From Rhizobiales bacterium GAS188 (GTDB lineage Bacteria > Pseudomonadota > Alphaproteobacteria > Rhizobiales > Beijerinckiaceae): DNA of 64,000 bases. A program made the translations under genes and the position numbers. Shown here one piece after another: positions 43,101 to 52,354 of the stretch. The stretch's first letter is position 1; each line of letters opens with the position of its first letter. The notes under the pieces are model-generated. The model did no database searches. It had not been told where the DNA came from and worked only from the letters and a program-made list of their open reading frames with translations. The DNA lies in contig FNSS01000001.1 of assembly GCA_900104855.1 (NCBI GenBank), forward strand, positions 6,014,001 through 6,078,000. Reading direction: 5' to 3'.

Positions 43101-43831
43101 ATCTCGCCGCGGATCAGATGCGCGATGCTATGGGCGCGCTCGGGATCGAGTTGCGCGGCCGGAATGGCGATTGATATCGCCGCGATGACGCCGGCAGTGT
43201 TCAACCTGACCGGCACCGCGACACCGGCGGCCTCGGCATAGGTCTCCGCGATATCGTAGCTGTAGCCGAGCTTGACGGCGCGCTCCACGCGGCTGCGCAC
43301 ATGCTGGATATCGATCTTGTTGTAATGGCCGTAGCGGTGCTGGTTCTCTTTGATGATGGCCTCGCGCGTCGTCGGATCGAGCCCGGTGAGAATGCTGATG
43401 CTGCCGGACCCGATGCCGAGCGGCACCCGGCCGCCGATCCCTCCCGTCAGGGTCTGGACGAAAGCGGTTCCCTCATGCATGTCGACGCAGATGGCGTCGA
43501 AGCCGGCCCGCACCAAAAGGTAGCTCGACTGCCCGGTCCGCGCCGCGACCGCGATCACGGCCGGGCGGAAGCGCTCGACGAATTCATTGATCGAACCCGT
43601 CCGGTTGGCGAGGCCATAGATGGCGGGGCCCAGGCGATATTGGCCGCGCCGGCCCGTTCCCTCGACAAAACCTCGCTTGGACAGGGCTACCAAAGCCCGC
43701 CGCGTCGCCGATTTCGGATCGGCCAGCTTTTCGGCGAGCAGCTGCAGCGACAAGCCCGCGGGCCCCGCCTGTCCGAGATGGATCAGGATCTCGGCGGCGC
43801 GCTCGGCATTGCTCGAGCTCTCAGTGACCAT
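43082..43831 (-). CDS. IclR-family transcriptional regulator
   Basis: The 249-residue protein starts MVTESSSNAERAAEILIHLG; the larger frame upstream lies inside the neighbour gene. The winged helix is SLQLLAEKLADPKSATRRAL and the effector domain includes AICVDMHEGTAFVQTL, GGRVPLGIGSGSISIL and YSYDIAETYAEAAGVAVPV. Its start overlaps the end of the binding-protein gene by 11 nt on the same strand, so regulator and transported substrate are probably linked. Confidence 0.88.
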   Translation of the reverse strand: MVTESSSNAERAAEILIHLGQAGPAGLSLQLLAEKLADPKSATRRALVALSKRGFVEGTGRRGQYRLGPAIYGLANRTGSINEFVERFRPAVIAVAARTGQSSYLLVRAGFDAICVDMHEGTAFVQTLTGGIGGRVPLGIGSGSISILTGLDPTTREAIIKENQHRYGHYNKIDIQHVRSRVERAVKLGYSYDIAETYAEAAGVAVPVRLNTAGVIAAISIAIPAAQLDPERAHSIAHLIRGEIEKHSH

Positions 43832-45371
43832 TGCCGAGACGCGTCGTCTCATCGATGGGCGGCGAAAGCCCGAGCGACCCCTCCACCTTGTAGGCGAAGG
43901 CCAGCTTGTCGCTCCAGGCCCAGGGCTGCCCCATCTCGTAGAGCGGGATGGCGCAGACGGCATCGACGATTTTTCTCTGGGCGGTGGCCCATAACGCCTT
44001 CTGCTTTTGGAGATCGGGCTCGACGCGGGCAGCCGCGATTTCCGCATCGGCGACATCGCAATGCGCGAAGTTCGTCACCGCGGTTGCCTTGCCGACAATG
44101 CTCTTCGAATCGAAGAACTGCGTCAGATAGGTGTCGGCCACCGGAAAGCGCGCCGCGCCGTAATACACGATGGAGGACAGGTCCTGCCGGATCTGCGCGT
44201 GGAAAGTCGGATGATCGACGAGCGCAAGGTCGAGATTGATGCCGGCCTTGCTCAACTGGGCCTGCACCACCTGCATCGTGGTCAGCATGGCCGGCAGCGT
44301 CGTCTGGACCACCTTGAGGGTGATGCCGTTGGGGTAGCCTGCTTCCGCCAGAAGTTGCTTCGCCTTGGCGACGTCATGCTTGATGAGCGGCACCTCAGCA
44401 TGGCCCAGGAAGCCGCGCGGAATGACCGAGTCCGCCGGCTTGGTCATCGAGGTGCCGCGGAACTGGACCATGGCGTCGCGGTCGATCGCGTAAGCGATGG
44501 CCTGGCGGACGCGGATATCGTCCAGCGGCTTCTGCGCCATGTTGAGATAGAGAGCATGCAGCTCGGCCGGGCCGAGCACCTCCACGGTCGTCGAAGGGAG
44601 CTGCGCCATGCGTTTCAGCCAGCTATCCTCGAAGCGTCCGTTGACGAGATCGATCTCGCCGGTCTGGTAGGCAAGATCGCGGCTCGAATCCGAGTCCATG
44701 TAACGGAACAGGATTTCCTTGATATGCGGAGCGCCGCGGAAATAGTTCTCGTTGGCCTTCAACCTCACATATTGCTGGGGTTGATAATCGACGACCGCGA
44801 AGGGGCCGGTGCCGACAGGATTGCGGGCGAATTCGGGCCCGAGCGCTTCCACGGCCTTGCGGCAGACGATGTTGCCGCCGTGATAGGGAACCAGGAGGCC
44901 GAGCAGGCTCGGCACCGACTCTTTCAGCGTGATCTTGACGGTCTTGGGATCGACGGCCTCGACGCTTTGGAAGGCCGCATAATCGGCAAAGAAGCTCGAG
45001 GTCGCCTTGCTTGCCGCGCGCCCAAGCGAGAAGACGACATCGTCGGCCGTCAAAACGCCGTAACCGCCATTGCATTGGACACCGTCGCGCAGCTTGAAGA
45101 CCCACACCTTCTTGTCTGGCGTCGAGGTCCAGCTCTCCGCGAGATCAGGCTCGATCAGTTCGGGGTTGACCTTGCCCCGCTCTATCCGCACCAGCCCGTT
45201 GAACAGCCAATTGACCACATTGACGTCGAGCGTCGCGGTGGCGCGGAACGGATCGAGGCTTCCCATGTCGTTGCCGGGCACCGCGACCCTGAGGGTCTGA
45301 GCCTCGCTGCCGAATGAGGCGAGGGCCAAGCCCGCCGCCACGGTCCTGACAAGCAGTTTCCTGAAGATCAT
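43821..45371 (-). CDS. ABC transporter substrate-binding protein, family 5 (dipeptide type)
   Basis: The 516-residue precursor starts MIFRKLLVRTVAAGLALASF with a signal peptide cleaved near GSEAQ. SBP_bac_5 features are PDLAESWTSTPDKKVWVFKL, GTGPFAVVDYQPQQYVRLKA and RVRQAIAYAIDRDAMVQFR-like IRVRQAIAYAIDRDAM. It should bind peptides, opines or amine compounds in the periplasm. No permease or ATPase gene accompanies it, so it must use a transporter encoded elsewhere. GAGGACAAC precedes the start. Confidence 0.9.
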   Translation of the reverse strand: MIFRKLLVRTVAAGLALASFGSEAQTLRVAVPGNDMGSLDPFRATATLDVNVVNWLFNGLVRIERGKVNPELIEPDLAESWTSTPDKKVWVFKLRDGVQCNGGYGVLTADDVVFSLGRAASKATSSFFADYAAFQSVEAVDPKTVKITLKESVPSLLGLLVPYHGGNIVCRKAVEALGPEFARNPVGTGPFAVVDYQPQQYVRLKANENYFRGAPHIKEILFRYMDSDSSRDLAYQTGEIDLVNGRFEDSWLKRMAQLPSTTVEVLGPAELHALYLNMAQKPLDDIRVRQAIAYAIDRDAMVQFRGTSMTKPADSVIPRGFLGHAEVPLIKHDVAKAKQLLAEAGYPNGITLKVVQTTLPAMLTTMQVVQAQLSKAGINLDLALVDHPTFHAQIRQDLSSIVYYGAARFPVADTYLTQFFDSKSIVGKATAVTNFAHCDVADAEIAAARVEPDLQKQKALWATAQRKIVDAVCAIPLYEMGQPWAWSDKLAFAYKVEGSLGLSPPIDETTRLGNGH

Positions 45372-45430
45372 GCCGTTGTCCTCGCGGGTGATGGCGTGAA
45401 GGCGCGTCGGTTGGCTCTGCGGTTGCGATC

Positions 45431-46600
45431 TCAGCCGTGCAGCGTCGCCGGCTCCTGGATGTTGCGCAGGGTCGAAAAGCGGCGGATGCCGAAGGGCTCG
45501 ATCGGGAGGCCGGTGCTGCGCCCGTGCACCAGGTCGTTCACGATCCGCCCGGTGATGGGGCCGAGACAGAAGCCATGGCCGGAAAAGCCCATCGCCACCA
45601 CGAGCCCCTCGGGCTCCAGCGTATTGTCGATCACGGGGAGGGCATCGGGCGTGAGGTCGATGAGCCCTGCCCAGAACTGCTCGATCTGGGCTGCGGCGAA
45701 GGCGGGCACCACCTCGCCGAACAATTGCACCACCTCGGCCAGGCTGGCGCCGGTCGGCCGCACGCTCGGCCGCACAGCTCCGCCCGCGGCTTGCTCCTGA
45801 ATCTGCCCGTGCCAATCCTGCAGACCGCTCGTCACCCGGAAGCGCCCATTATATTCCTGGCGACCGGCGCAATCGGCGTTGGCGACACCGATCACCTGCT
45901 CCAGCACGGCATCGATCGGCGCTGAGCGCAGCACCGTGACCATCGGAACCTGAAGCGGCACGTCATGGCCGAGCGGCTTCAACAGCTCGTTGCCGAAGAT
46001 GCCGGCAGCGACCACCACCTTCTGGGTCGCGATCCTGCCCTTGTCGGTGACGACGGCGCCGACACGCCCCTTCGCGGTCTCGATCCGCAGGGCTTTTTCG
46101 CCAAACCGCGTCTGCGCGCCATGCCGCTCGGCGGCCCGCACGAAGGACAGCACCGTCGAAGCCGGATCGGCGCTGCCGTCGCTTGGACAGTAGGAGGCGA
46201 GAAGCACGCGCTCCGACAGAGCCGGCGCCAGGGCGCGCACATCCGCATTGGTGGGGAGCAGCGTCAGGTCGAGCCCGACCGCTCGCTGCTCGCGGACCAG
46301 CTTCTCGATCACCGGCACCTCTTGCGGCGTGCGGGCGAGACGCAGATTGCCGCCGCGGCGATAATGGGTCTCCCCGTCGAGCTCCTCGGCTAAGCTCGCC
46401 CAGACCTCGACCGCGGCTTTCGCCAAAGGCAATTCGGCAGGATGCCGGCCGGACTGACGCACGCCTGCGAGCGTCCAGCCCGACGCCATGGCGGCAGGCC
46501 CGAACCGGTCGATCAGCACGACGTCCAGGCCCTCCTTCGCCATCTCATAGGCGCTGGCGGCACCGCTGATCCCGGAACCGATAACGACGACATCCGCCAT
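45431..46600 (-). CDS. FAD-dependent amine/amino-acid oxidoreductase (DAO family)
   Basis: The 389-residue enzyme starts MADVVVIGSGISGAASAYEM, a dinucleotide-binding fold with GSGISG, after AAAGGAGGGG. Other DAO features are ARGGNLRLA-like RRGGNLRLARTPQEV and a C-terminal LTPDALPVIDNTLEPEGLV then GFSGHGFCLGPITGRIV that closes the FAD site. The closest functional types are glycine/sarcosine oxidase and D-amino-acid dehydrogenase. With the binding protein and IclR regulator downstream it suggests uptake and oxidation of a small amine or amino acid. Confidence 0.87.
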   Translation of the reverse strand: MADVVVIGSGISGAASAYEMAKEGLDVVLIDRFGPAAMASGWTLAGVRQSGRHPAELPLAKAAVEVWASLAEELDGETHYRRGGNLRLARTPQEVPVIEKLVREQRAVGLDLTLLPTNADVRALAPALSERVLLASYCPSDGSADPASTVLSFVRAAERHGAQTRFGEKALRIETAKGRVGAVVTDKGRIATQKVVVAAGIFGNELLKPLGHDVPLQVPMVTVLRSAPIDAVLEQVIGVANADCAGRQEYNGRFRVTSGLQDWHGQIQEQAAGGAVRPSVRPTGASLAEVVQLFGEVVPAFAAAQIEQFWAGLIDLTPDALPVIDNTLEPEGLVVAMGFSGHGFCLGPITGRIVNDLVHGRSTGLPIEPFGIRRFSTLRNIQEPATLHG

Positions 46601-46913
46601 CCCACCCCTCCTTTGACACACTTCGCCCGATCGCAGGGGAATTGCCTGTCCCCGGGCATGAGCAGGCGTCAGCAGGAGTGAAGGATGGAGAGGCCTGTCT
46701 CGTCAATAGAATTCCGCTATTTGTATCATACATATGCATATTGTGCCGATTATCGGAATATCAAATAGCCGCACAAGCGTGTTGGACGGCAGCGCCGCAC
46801 CGAGTTGCCGCGTGTCGCGTCGCCCCCTTGGCGGCGGTCTGCCTCCTGTTTTTGACCTGTATTATCAGGTGGAATGCTATTGAGATGCGACGGCCGACGC
46901 CGGGCCAGCGAGC
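46601..46913. other. Intergenic region with AT-rich inverted repeats (313 nt)
   Basis: No gene was found. The stretch 46700-46770 is far richer in A and T than its surroundings. GCTATTTG (46716-46723) pairs with CAAATAGC (46762-46769); between them are CATATG-type steps (46731-46740) and the palindrome CCGATTATCGG (46746-46756). It lies upstream of the FAD oxidoreductase and is a likely promoter/operator region, possibly for the IclR regulator. Confidence 0.55.
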
Positions 46914-47561
46914 TCAGACCTGTGCTGCCGTCACGGTGCCGAAGCGCAGCTTGCCGTCCTCGAGCCGTGCGTCGCCCGAGGCGACGAAGGCCAGGGCTGC
47001 GGCGTAGAGGGGCCCTTCGACCTCGAGCACGCGCGCCGCCAGCGTCTCGGGCGTATCCCCCGCCAGGACCGGAACCGCCGATTGGGCGATCACCGGTCCC
47101 TCGTCGAGTTCCTCGGTGACGAAGTGCACGCTCGCGCCATGCAGCTTGGCGCCATCGGCAAGGGCGCGCTCATGAGTGTGCAAGCCCTTGTAGAGCGGCA
47201 GCAGGGCCGGGTGGATATTGATGATGCGTCCCGCCCAGCGCGTCACGAACCAGGGCGTCAGGCGCCGCAAGAAGCCGGCGAGGCAGAGGAGCTCGACCCC
47301 GTGCCCACGCAACTCGGCGTCGACTGCCCGCTCGAAGGCTTCGCGGTCCTTGTTGAAGCCGCGATGGTCGATGATTTTGGTCGCGACACCCGCCTGCTGG
47401 GCGCGCAGGATCCCTTGGGCCTCCGGCACATTGGAGATGACGAGCGCGATCCTCGCCGGGTATTCGGCGCTCTGCGCGGCTTCGATGAGGGCGGCCATGT
47501 TGCTGCCGCGCCCGGAGATCAGGACGGCGGTCGGGGTCTTATGGGTTGCCTTCGCCGTCAC
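46914..47561 (-). CDS. purN: Phosphoribosylglycinamide formyltransferase
   Basis: The 215-residue enzyme transfers formyl from 10-formyl-THF to GAR in purine synthesis. It has [14 protein letters not shown], the catalytic [20 protein letters not shown] with its conserved Asn/His, and [16 protein letters not shown] with the Asp. The GTG start is fixed by the GTGA overlap with purM; the frame is open upstream inside purM. Confidence 0.96.
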   Translation of the reverse strand: MTAKATHKTPTAVLISGRGSNMAALIEAAQSAEYPARIALVISNVPEAQGILRAQQAGVATKIIDHRGFNKDREAFERAVDAELRGHGVELLCLAGFLRRLTPWFVTRWAGRIINIHPALLPLYKGLHTHERALADGAKLHGASVHFVTEELDEGPVIAQSAVPVLAGDTPETLAARVLEVEGPLYAAALAFVASGDARLEDGKLRFGTVTAAQV

Positions 47562-48637
47562 AGAGCCAGGCGCCCGCGATAGACGACACGCTGACCCTCG
47601 GCGGCGGCCACGACCTCGCCGATGCGGCTCACCTCTTCGCCCTGCGCCTCGAAGGCGCGCAGCACGGCCTCCGCGCCCTCGCGCGCCACGACCGCCACCA
47701 TGCCGATGCCGCAATTGAAGGCGCGCAGCATCTCATCTTCGGCGACGGGTCCGGTCGCGGCGAGCCAACGGAACACCGGCAGGACCGGGATGGCGGAAAG
47801 ATCGAGGCTTACGCCGAGGGGTTTTGGCAGGACGCGCGGAATGTTCTCGGGAAAGCCGCCGCCCGTGATATGCGCCAGCGCCTTGAGCGACGCGCCCGCC
47901 TCGTTATCGCGCAGCACGCCGAGCACGCTCTTCACATAGATGCGCGTCGGCGTCAGCAGGGCCGCGGCAAGACTCTGCCCCGCGGCGAAAGGCGCGCCAT
48001 CCTCCCAGGCGAGCTTGCTCTCAGCCACGATGCGCCGCACCAGCGAGAAGCCGTTCGAATGCACGCCCGACGAGGCAAGGCCGAGCACCACATCGCCTGG
48101 CATCACATCCGGGCGCGGCAGCAGCGTGCCGCGCTCGGCCGCCCCGACCGCGAAGCCAGCAAGATCATAGTCGCGCCCGTGATAGAGCCCCGGCATCTCG
48201 GCGGTCTCCCCGCCGATCAGCGCGCAGCCGGCCTCCCGGCAACCGGCCGCAATGCCCGCGACCAGGCTCACCCCTTCGGCCGGATCGAGCTTGCCGGTCG
48301 CGAAATAGTCGAGGAAGAACAAAGGCTCGGCGCCCTGGACCACGAGGTCGTTGACGCACATGGCCACGAGGTCGATCCCGACCGTGTCGCTGATGCCGGA
48401 TTCGATCGCGATCTTGACCTTGGTGCCGACCCCGTCATTGGCCGCGACCAGCACCGGATCCTTGAAGCCCGCTGCCTTCAGGTCGAAGAGGCCGCCGAAG
48501 CCGCCGATCTCGGCATCGGCACCCGGCCGCGCCGTGGCCCGCACCAGGGGCTTGATACGTTCGACCATCGCCGCGCCGGCATCGATATCGACGCCGGCTT
48601 CGGCGTAGCTCACGGGGCGGCGAGTGTCGTTGCGCAT
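47558..48637 (-). CDS. purM: Phosphoribosylformylglycinamidine cyclo-ligase
   Basis: The 359-residue AIR synthetase starts [20 protein letters not shown]. Characteristic segments are [48 protein letters not shown] and [14 protein letters not shown]. It closes the imidazole ring in an ATP-dependent step, and its product operon mate PurN acts earlier in the same pathway. Confidence 0.97.
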   Translation of the reverse strand: MRNDTRRPVSYAEAGVDIDAGAAMVERIKPLVRATARPGADAEIGGFGGLFDLKAAGFKDPVLVAANDGVGTKVKIAIESGISDTVGIDLVAMCVNDLVVQGAEPLFFLDYFATGKLDPAEGVSLVAGIAAGCREAGCALIGGETAEMPGLYHGRDYDLAGFAVGAAERGTLLPRPDVMPGDVVLGLASSGVHSNGFSLVRRIVAESKLAWEDGAPFAAGQSLAAALLTPTRIYVKSVLGVLRDNEAGASLKALAHITGGGFPENIPRVLPKPLGVSLDLSAIPVLPVFRWLAATGPVAEDEMLRAFNCGIGMVAVVAREGAEAVLRAFEAQGEEVSRIGEVVAAAEGQRVVYRGRLAL

Positions 48638-48666
48638 AGAGGCGGCTCAGCGCTCAGGTCGCGCGC

Positions 48667-49038
48667 TCAGCCCAGGGGCGGGCGCGGCAATTTGCAGGTA
48701 TCGAGCGCCTCGAGAGCCTTCTGGCGCGCTGTATCGTTGAAATAGCCGGTGTCGCGGAAGGCATCGAGCTCCTCCTTCGACATATTCTTGACGGTCAGCT
48801 TGGCATAGCAGGAGCAGGGCGTGTGCACGGCCTCGCGCGTCGTGCCTTGCAGTCGCGATTGCGTGATCAGGCAGGCATCGAAGGCGCGCAGCGAGATCAT
48901 ATAGGGCGTGAGATTCTTGGCGGAGGGGTCGGTCTGCGGAGGCAGGTTCTGCGAAGAGGCGCCGGCCAGTGCCGCGATCGGAGCAAGCGAGAGGGAGCAC
49001 AGGCCGATGCCGATGAGAGTGGCGCGAAAGCGAGGCAC
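48667..49038 (-). CDS. Small secreted protein of unknown function
   Basis: The 123-residue protein has a signal peptide (MPRFRATLIGIGLCSLSL, cleavage near ALAGA) and four cysteines in the mature part: ACLITQ, the pair in PCSCYAK, and DTCKLPRP. The middle region (VKNMSKEELDAFRDTGYF) is charged. I do not recognise the family. It sits just upstream of purM in transcription order (30 nt gap), though it need not be related. Two cysteine pairs suggest a disulfide-stabilised periplasmic protein. Confidence 0.65.
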   Translation of the reverse strand: MPRFRATLIGIGLCSLSLAPIAALAGASSQNLPPQTDPSAKNLTPYMISLRAFDACLITQSRLQGTTREAVHTPCSCYAKLTVKNMSKEELDAFRDTGYFNDTARQKALEALDTCKLPRPPLG

Positions 49039-49184
49039 GGCAAGCTCCTTCTTGCAATAGGTCAGCCTTTCCTTAACCTATCGCGGCGCGACTTCAACGG
49101 GGGCGTCGCCCCGAATTGTGGATTCACCACACTACTCGATGCCCTCGCTCGCCGGCCCCCATCTTATCTGCGTGATCATCTGCG

Positions 49185-50048
49185 ATGCTTGTTGGAATAG
49201 CGCTTGTCCGTAATGAAGAGGATCTTGTCGAAACGACGATCCGGCATCATCTCGCCCAAGGCCTCGATCGCATCTTGATCGCGGACAATGATTCGACCGA
49301 CGCGACCGCGCGCCTGCTCGAGAAGCTGGCGACATCGGATCGCCGCATCCTCTGGAGCCGGACCGGAAATTCCGGCTTTCACCAGGCCGAGGCCGTGACC
49401 GAGCTCGCACAAGCGGCACTGAAGCTTGGCGCGAGCTGGATCCTGCCTTTCGATGCCGATGAGTTCTGGTGCGCGCCGGGCGGCCTCGCGCACGCCTTGC
49501 GCTCGCGCGCCGAGGACGCCGTCTCGGTGCCGGTCGTGAATTTCATCCAGCGGCGCGAGCAGACCGAGCGGCAGCCACGGGGCGTGCTCCAGGCGGTCTA
49601 TCGCAGCGATGCGAGCTTCGGGGATTTCCGGCGGGCCCGGCTCGGCGTCGAGGCCGGCGAGTTCTCCTATGTGGAGGCGCCCTATCAGCGCAAATACATC
49701 GTCCGGGCGGTCGCCGGCCTGCAGATCGGTCCCGGCAACCACACCCTCAAAGGCGTGGGGCACAAGCGATCGCGCCGCAGCCCCTTCCTGTGCCTGCATC
49801 TTCCCTTGCGAGCGAAGGATGTCTTCCGCGAGAAGGCCGCGCAAGCGGCGCGCCTGGAGGCGGCCGGCCTGCCCGCCTGGCATGGCTGGCAAAGCCACAG
49901 ATTCGCGAAGGCCGTGCGGGAAGGCTGGGTCGACACGGAATGGGCAGCGAACTCACAGCGCGACGGCATGCTCGATGCCGCCAGGGGCAAGGTGAAGCTC
50001 ACCTTCGATACGCGGCTGCGCGACATGCTGGCGAGTTGCGTCGCGTAA
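49185..50048 (+). CDS. Glycosyltransferase family 2-like protein
   Basis: The 287-residue GT-A-type enzyme starts MLVGIALVRNEEDLVETTIR, has DNDSTDATARLLEKL and the metal/nucleotide site FDADEFW (Asp90-Ala-Asp92). The C-terminal half includes RQRKYIVRA-like YQRKYIVRAVAGLQI and GVGHKRSRRSPFLCLHLPLR. No membrane segment is seen. The acceptor is unknown; such solo enzymes often decorate surface polysaccharides. The gene stands alone, convergent with the molybdoenzyme gene. Confidence 0.82.
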   Translation: MLVGIALVRNEEDLVETTIRHHLAQGLDRILIADNDSTDATARLLEKLATSDRRILWSRTGNSGFHQAEAVTELAQAALKLGASWILPFDADEFWCAPGGLAHALRSRAEDAVSVPVVNFIQRREQTERQPRGVLQAVYRSDASFGDFRRARLGVEAGEFSYVEAPYQRKYIVRAVAGLQIGPGNHTLKGVGHKRSRRSPFLCLHLPLRAKDVFREKAAQAARLEAAGLPAWHGWQSHRFAKAVREGWVDTEWAANSQRDGMLDAARGKVKLTFDTRLRDMLASCVA

Positions 50049-50081
50049 AGGGCTTCCGAAGCCTTCCCGATGGGTGGCGCC

Positions 50082-52214
50082 TCAGGCCGCCGCGGCCTTC
50101 CTCACCCAGACCTTGTTGTCGTGAAAGGCCGCGCCGCCATGTGGGGCGACCGATTCGGCGCCCGTCAGCGTGTTGATGCCGCGCCCGCCGATATGGGCGT
50201 GGTTGGGATGCACGGATTCGGCGATCAGCACGCCGCGGCGCACGCCGTCGAACAGCTTGACGGTGAGCGTCGTCTCGCCGCGGCGATTGCCCAAGGTGAC
50301 GTGCTCGCCGTCGACGATCGACAGGCGCGCCGCATCGAGCGGATGCATCATGACGCTCGGGGCGCCTTCGCGTGCCTTGGAGGAGGGCGTCTCGTTGAAG
50401 CTCGTGTTGAGGAAGCTCCTCGACGGGCTCGTCGCCAGCCGGAAGGGGTGCTCCTCATCGGCCTCCTCGATGATCCGCCAATGATCGGGCAGCGACGGCA
50501 TCTCCTGCCAGGCTCCCATCAGCCCGTCGTTCGAAACCGCGACCTTCGTCCAATCGGCCTTGAAGTGGAACTTCCCGTCCCGATGAGCGAAGCCGTCGAG
50601 ATAATGCGAGGCGCGGAAATCCGGCTGGAGGTCGCGCCACAGCTCCGCTTCGAGCGTGGTCATGTCGCCGTGTCCGCTGGACTTCAAAGTCTCGTCGATG
50701 ATCTGGCGCGGCGTCATCGCATAGGCGCGGTGGGAAGCGCCGAGCCGCTTCGCCAGCCCTTGCAGCACCTCGTGATTGGAGCGGCATTCGCCTGGCGGGT
50801 CGATGAGCTTCGCGCCGACCGAGATGTGCTGGTGGCCGCCGCCGTAATAGAGGTCGTCATGCTCCATGAACATGGTGGCGGGGAGCACGATATCGGCCAT
50901 GGCGGCTGTTTCGGTCATGAACTGCTCATGCACCGCGACGAACAGATCCTCGCGCGCAAAGCCCTGGCGCACCAGATTCTGTTCTGGCGCGACCGTCATC
51001 GGATTGGTGTTCTGGATCAGCATCGCCTTCACCGGCGGGCCGCCCTTGAGCGCCGCCGGGTCGCCGGTGAGGATGCGCCCGGTCAGCGACTGGTCGAGCC
51101 GGCGCGTGCGCGGATCGAGCATATCGAGGCCTTCGATCAGCGTCTTCTTGAAGCCGAAGATCGAGCCGTTGTTGAAGAAGGCGCCGCCGCCCTCATATTG
51201 CCAGGCGCCGGTGACGGCCGGGATGCACGAGGCTGCATGCATCTGGGCCGCGCCATTGCGGCTGCGGGTGAAGCCGTAGCCGAGCCGGAAGAAGCTGCGC
51301 TTCGTCTCGCCGACCGCCTTGGCGAAGGCCTCGATCTCCGCAACCGGCACGCCGCAGATGGCGGAGGCCCATTCCGGGGTGCGGGTCGCGAGATGCGCCT
51401 CGAGCTCTTCCGGGCAATCGGTGTAGCGCTCAAGATAGTCGCGATCAGCATGGCCGTCGCGGAACAGCACATGCATGACGCCGCAGGCGAAGGCGCCGTC
51501 GGTGCCTGGCCGCAAGATGATCTTGATATCGGCCTGCTTCATCGTGGCATTGTCGTAGATGTCGACCGCCGCAATCCGGGCGCCGCGCTCCTTGCGGGCT
51601 TTGGCGGCATGCGTCATCACATTGACCTGGGTGGAAACGGGGTTCGTGCCCCAGATCACCACGAGATCGGATTTCGCCATCTCGCGCGGGTCGACGCCCG
51701 CGACCTTGCCGGTGCCGGCCGCGAAGCCCGTCGAGGCGATGGTCGAGCAGATAGTGCCGTAAAAACGCGAATATTTCTTCTCGTTGGCGAGCCGGTTGAT
51801 GCCGTCGCGCATCACGAGGCCCATCGTGCCGGCATAGTAATAGGGCCAGACCGATTCAGGCCCGAACTCGGCCTCCGCCGCATCGAAGCGCGCCGCGATC
51901 TCGTCGAGCGCTTCGTCCCAGGAAATGCGCGCGAAGGATCCCGAACCTTTGGGCCCAGTGCGCCGCAGCGGGTGCATCAACCGGTCGGGATGATGGATGC
52001 GCTCGGCGTAGCGCGCCACCTTGGCGCAGACGACACCTGCCGTGTAGCTCTGCTGCTTGGAGCCGTGGACGCGGCCGATCCTGGTGCCTTCGATCACTTC
52101 CACATCGAGGGCGCAGGCCGAGGGGCAATCATGCGGGCATGTGGAGTGGCGGATCTCGATCTTGTCAGATCCGTTCACTTTGGCAGCTGCGTTCACTTTG
52201 GCATGTGCGTTCAT
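50082..52214 (-). CDS. Cytoplasmic molybdopterin oxidoreductase (formate dehydrogenase/DMSO reductase superfamily)
   Basis: The 710-residue protein has an N-terminal 4Fe-4S site Cys26, Cys30, Cys34, Cys63 (CPHDCPSAC then VVCAKVARY), molybdopterin domains with WGTNPVSTQVNVMTHAAKA and a plausible Mo ligand Cys155, and a C-terminal MGD domain (VMMHPLDAARLSIVDGEHVTLGNRRGET). No Tat signal is present. The N-terminus starts with a repeat (AKVNAA-AKVNGS), and there is no clear ribosome site before ATG 52214; GTG codons at Val7 or Val13 are alternatives. It follows choline sulfatase by 140 nt on the same strand. The reaction is unknown. Confidence 0.85.
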   Translation of the reverse strand: MNAHAKVNAAAKVNGSDKIEIRHSTCPHDCPSACALDVEVIEGTRIGRVHGSKQQSYTAGVVCAKVARYAERIHHPDRLMHPLRRTGPKGSGSFARISWDEALDEIAARFDAAEAEFGPESVWPYYYAGTMGLVMRDGINRLANEKKYSRFYGTICSTIASTGFAAGTGKVAGVDPREMAKSDLVVIWGTNPVSTQVNVMTHAAKARKERGARIAAVDIYDNATMKQADIKIILRPGTDGAFACGVMHVLFRDGHADRDYLERYTDCPEELEAHLATRTPEWASAICGVPVAEIEAFAKAVGETKRSFFRLGYGFTRSRNGAAQMHAASCIPAVTGAWQYEGGGAFFNNGSIFGFKKTLIEGLDMLDPRTRRLDQSLTGRILTGDPAALKGGPPVKAMLIQNTNPMTVAPEQNLVRQGFAREDLFVAVHEQFMTETAAMADIVLPATMFMEHDDLYYGGGHQHISVGAKLIDPPGECRSNHEVLQGLAKRLGASHRAYAMTPRQIIDETLKSSGHGDMTTLEAELWRDLQPDFRASHYLDGFAHRDGKFHFKADWTKVAVSNDGLMGAWQEMPSLPDHWRIIEEADEEHPFRLATSPSRSFLNTSFNETPSSKAREGAPSVMMHPLDAARLSIVDGEHVTLGNRRGETTLTVKLFDGVRRGVLIAESVHPNHAHIGGRGINTLTGAESVAPHGGAAFHDNKVWVRKAAAA
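52172..52214. repeat. 18-bp tandem repeat at the 5' end of the molybdoenzyme gene
   Basis: CGTTCACTTTGGCA occurs at 52172-52185 and 52190-52203, with a partial third copy at 52208-52214. On the coding strand it gives the repeated AKVN residues at the protein start. Confidence 0.7.
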
Positions 52215-52354
52215 GGTTCAGGGAATTAGCATGATCGCGACGACGAGGGGAGGGGGCGGCAACGGGACGCTCGGGCGCGCCAGGCACATGATCCGCCGCC
52301 CCGAGCAGCCGCGCTGTGTTTGGTTCACCATGCCGCCCGTGGATCTTTGCCGAC

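Noticed and set aside
50070-52229. Plus-strand open frame of 719 codons over the molybdoenzyme gene
   Set aside because: The minus-strand frame has clear Fe-S and molybdopterin motifs; the plus frame has none.
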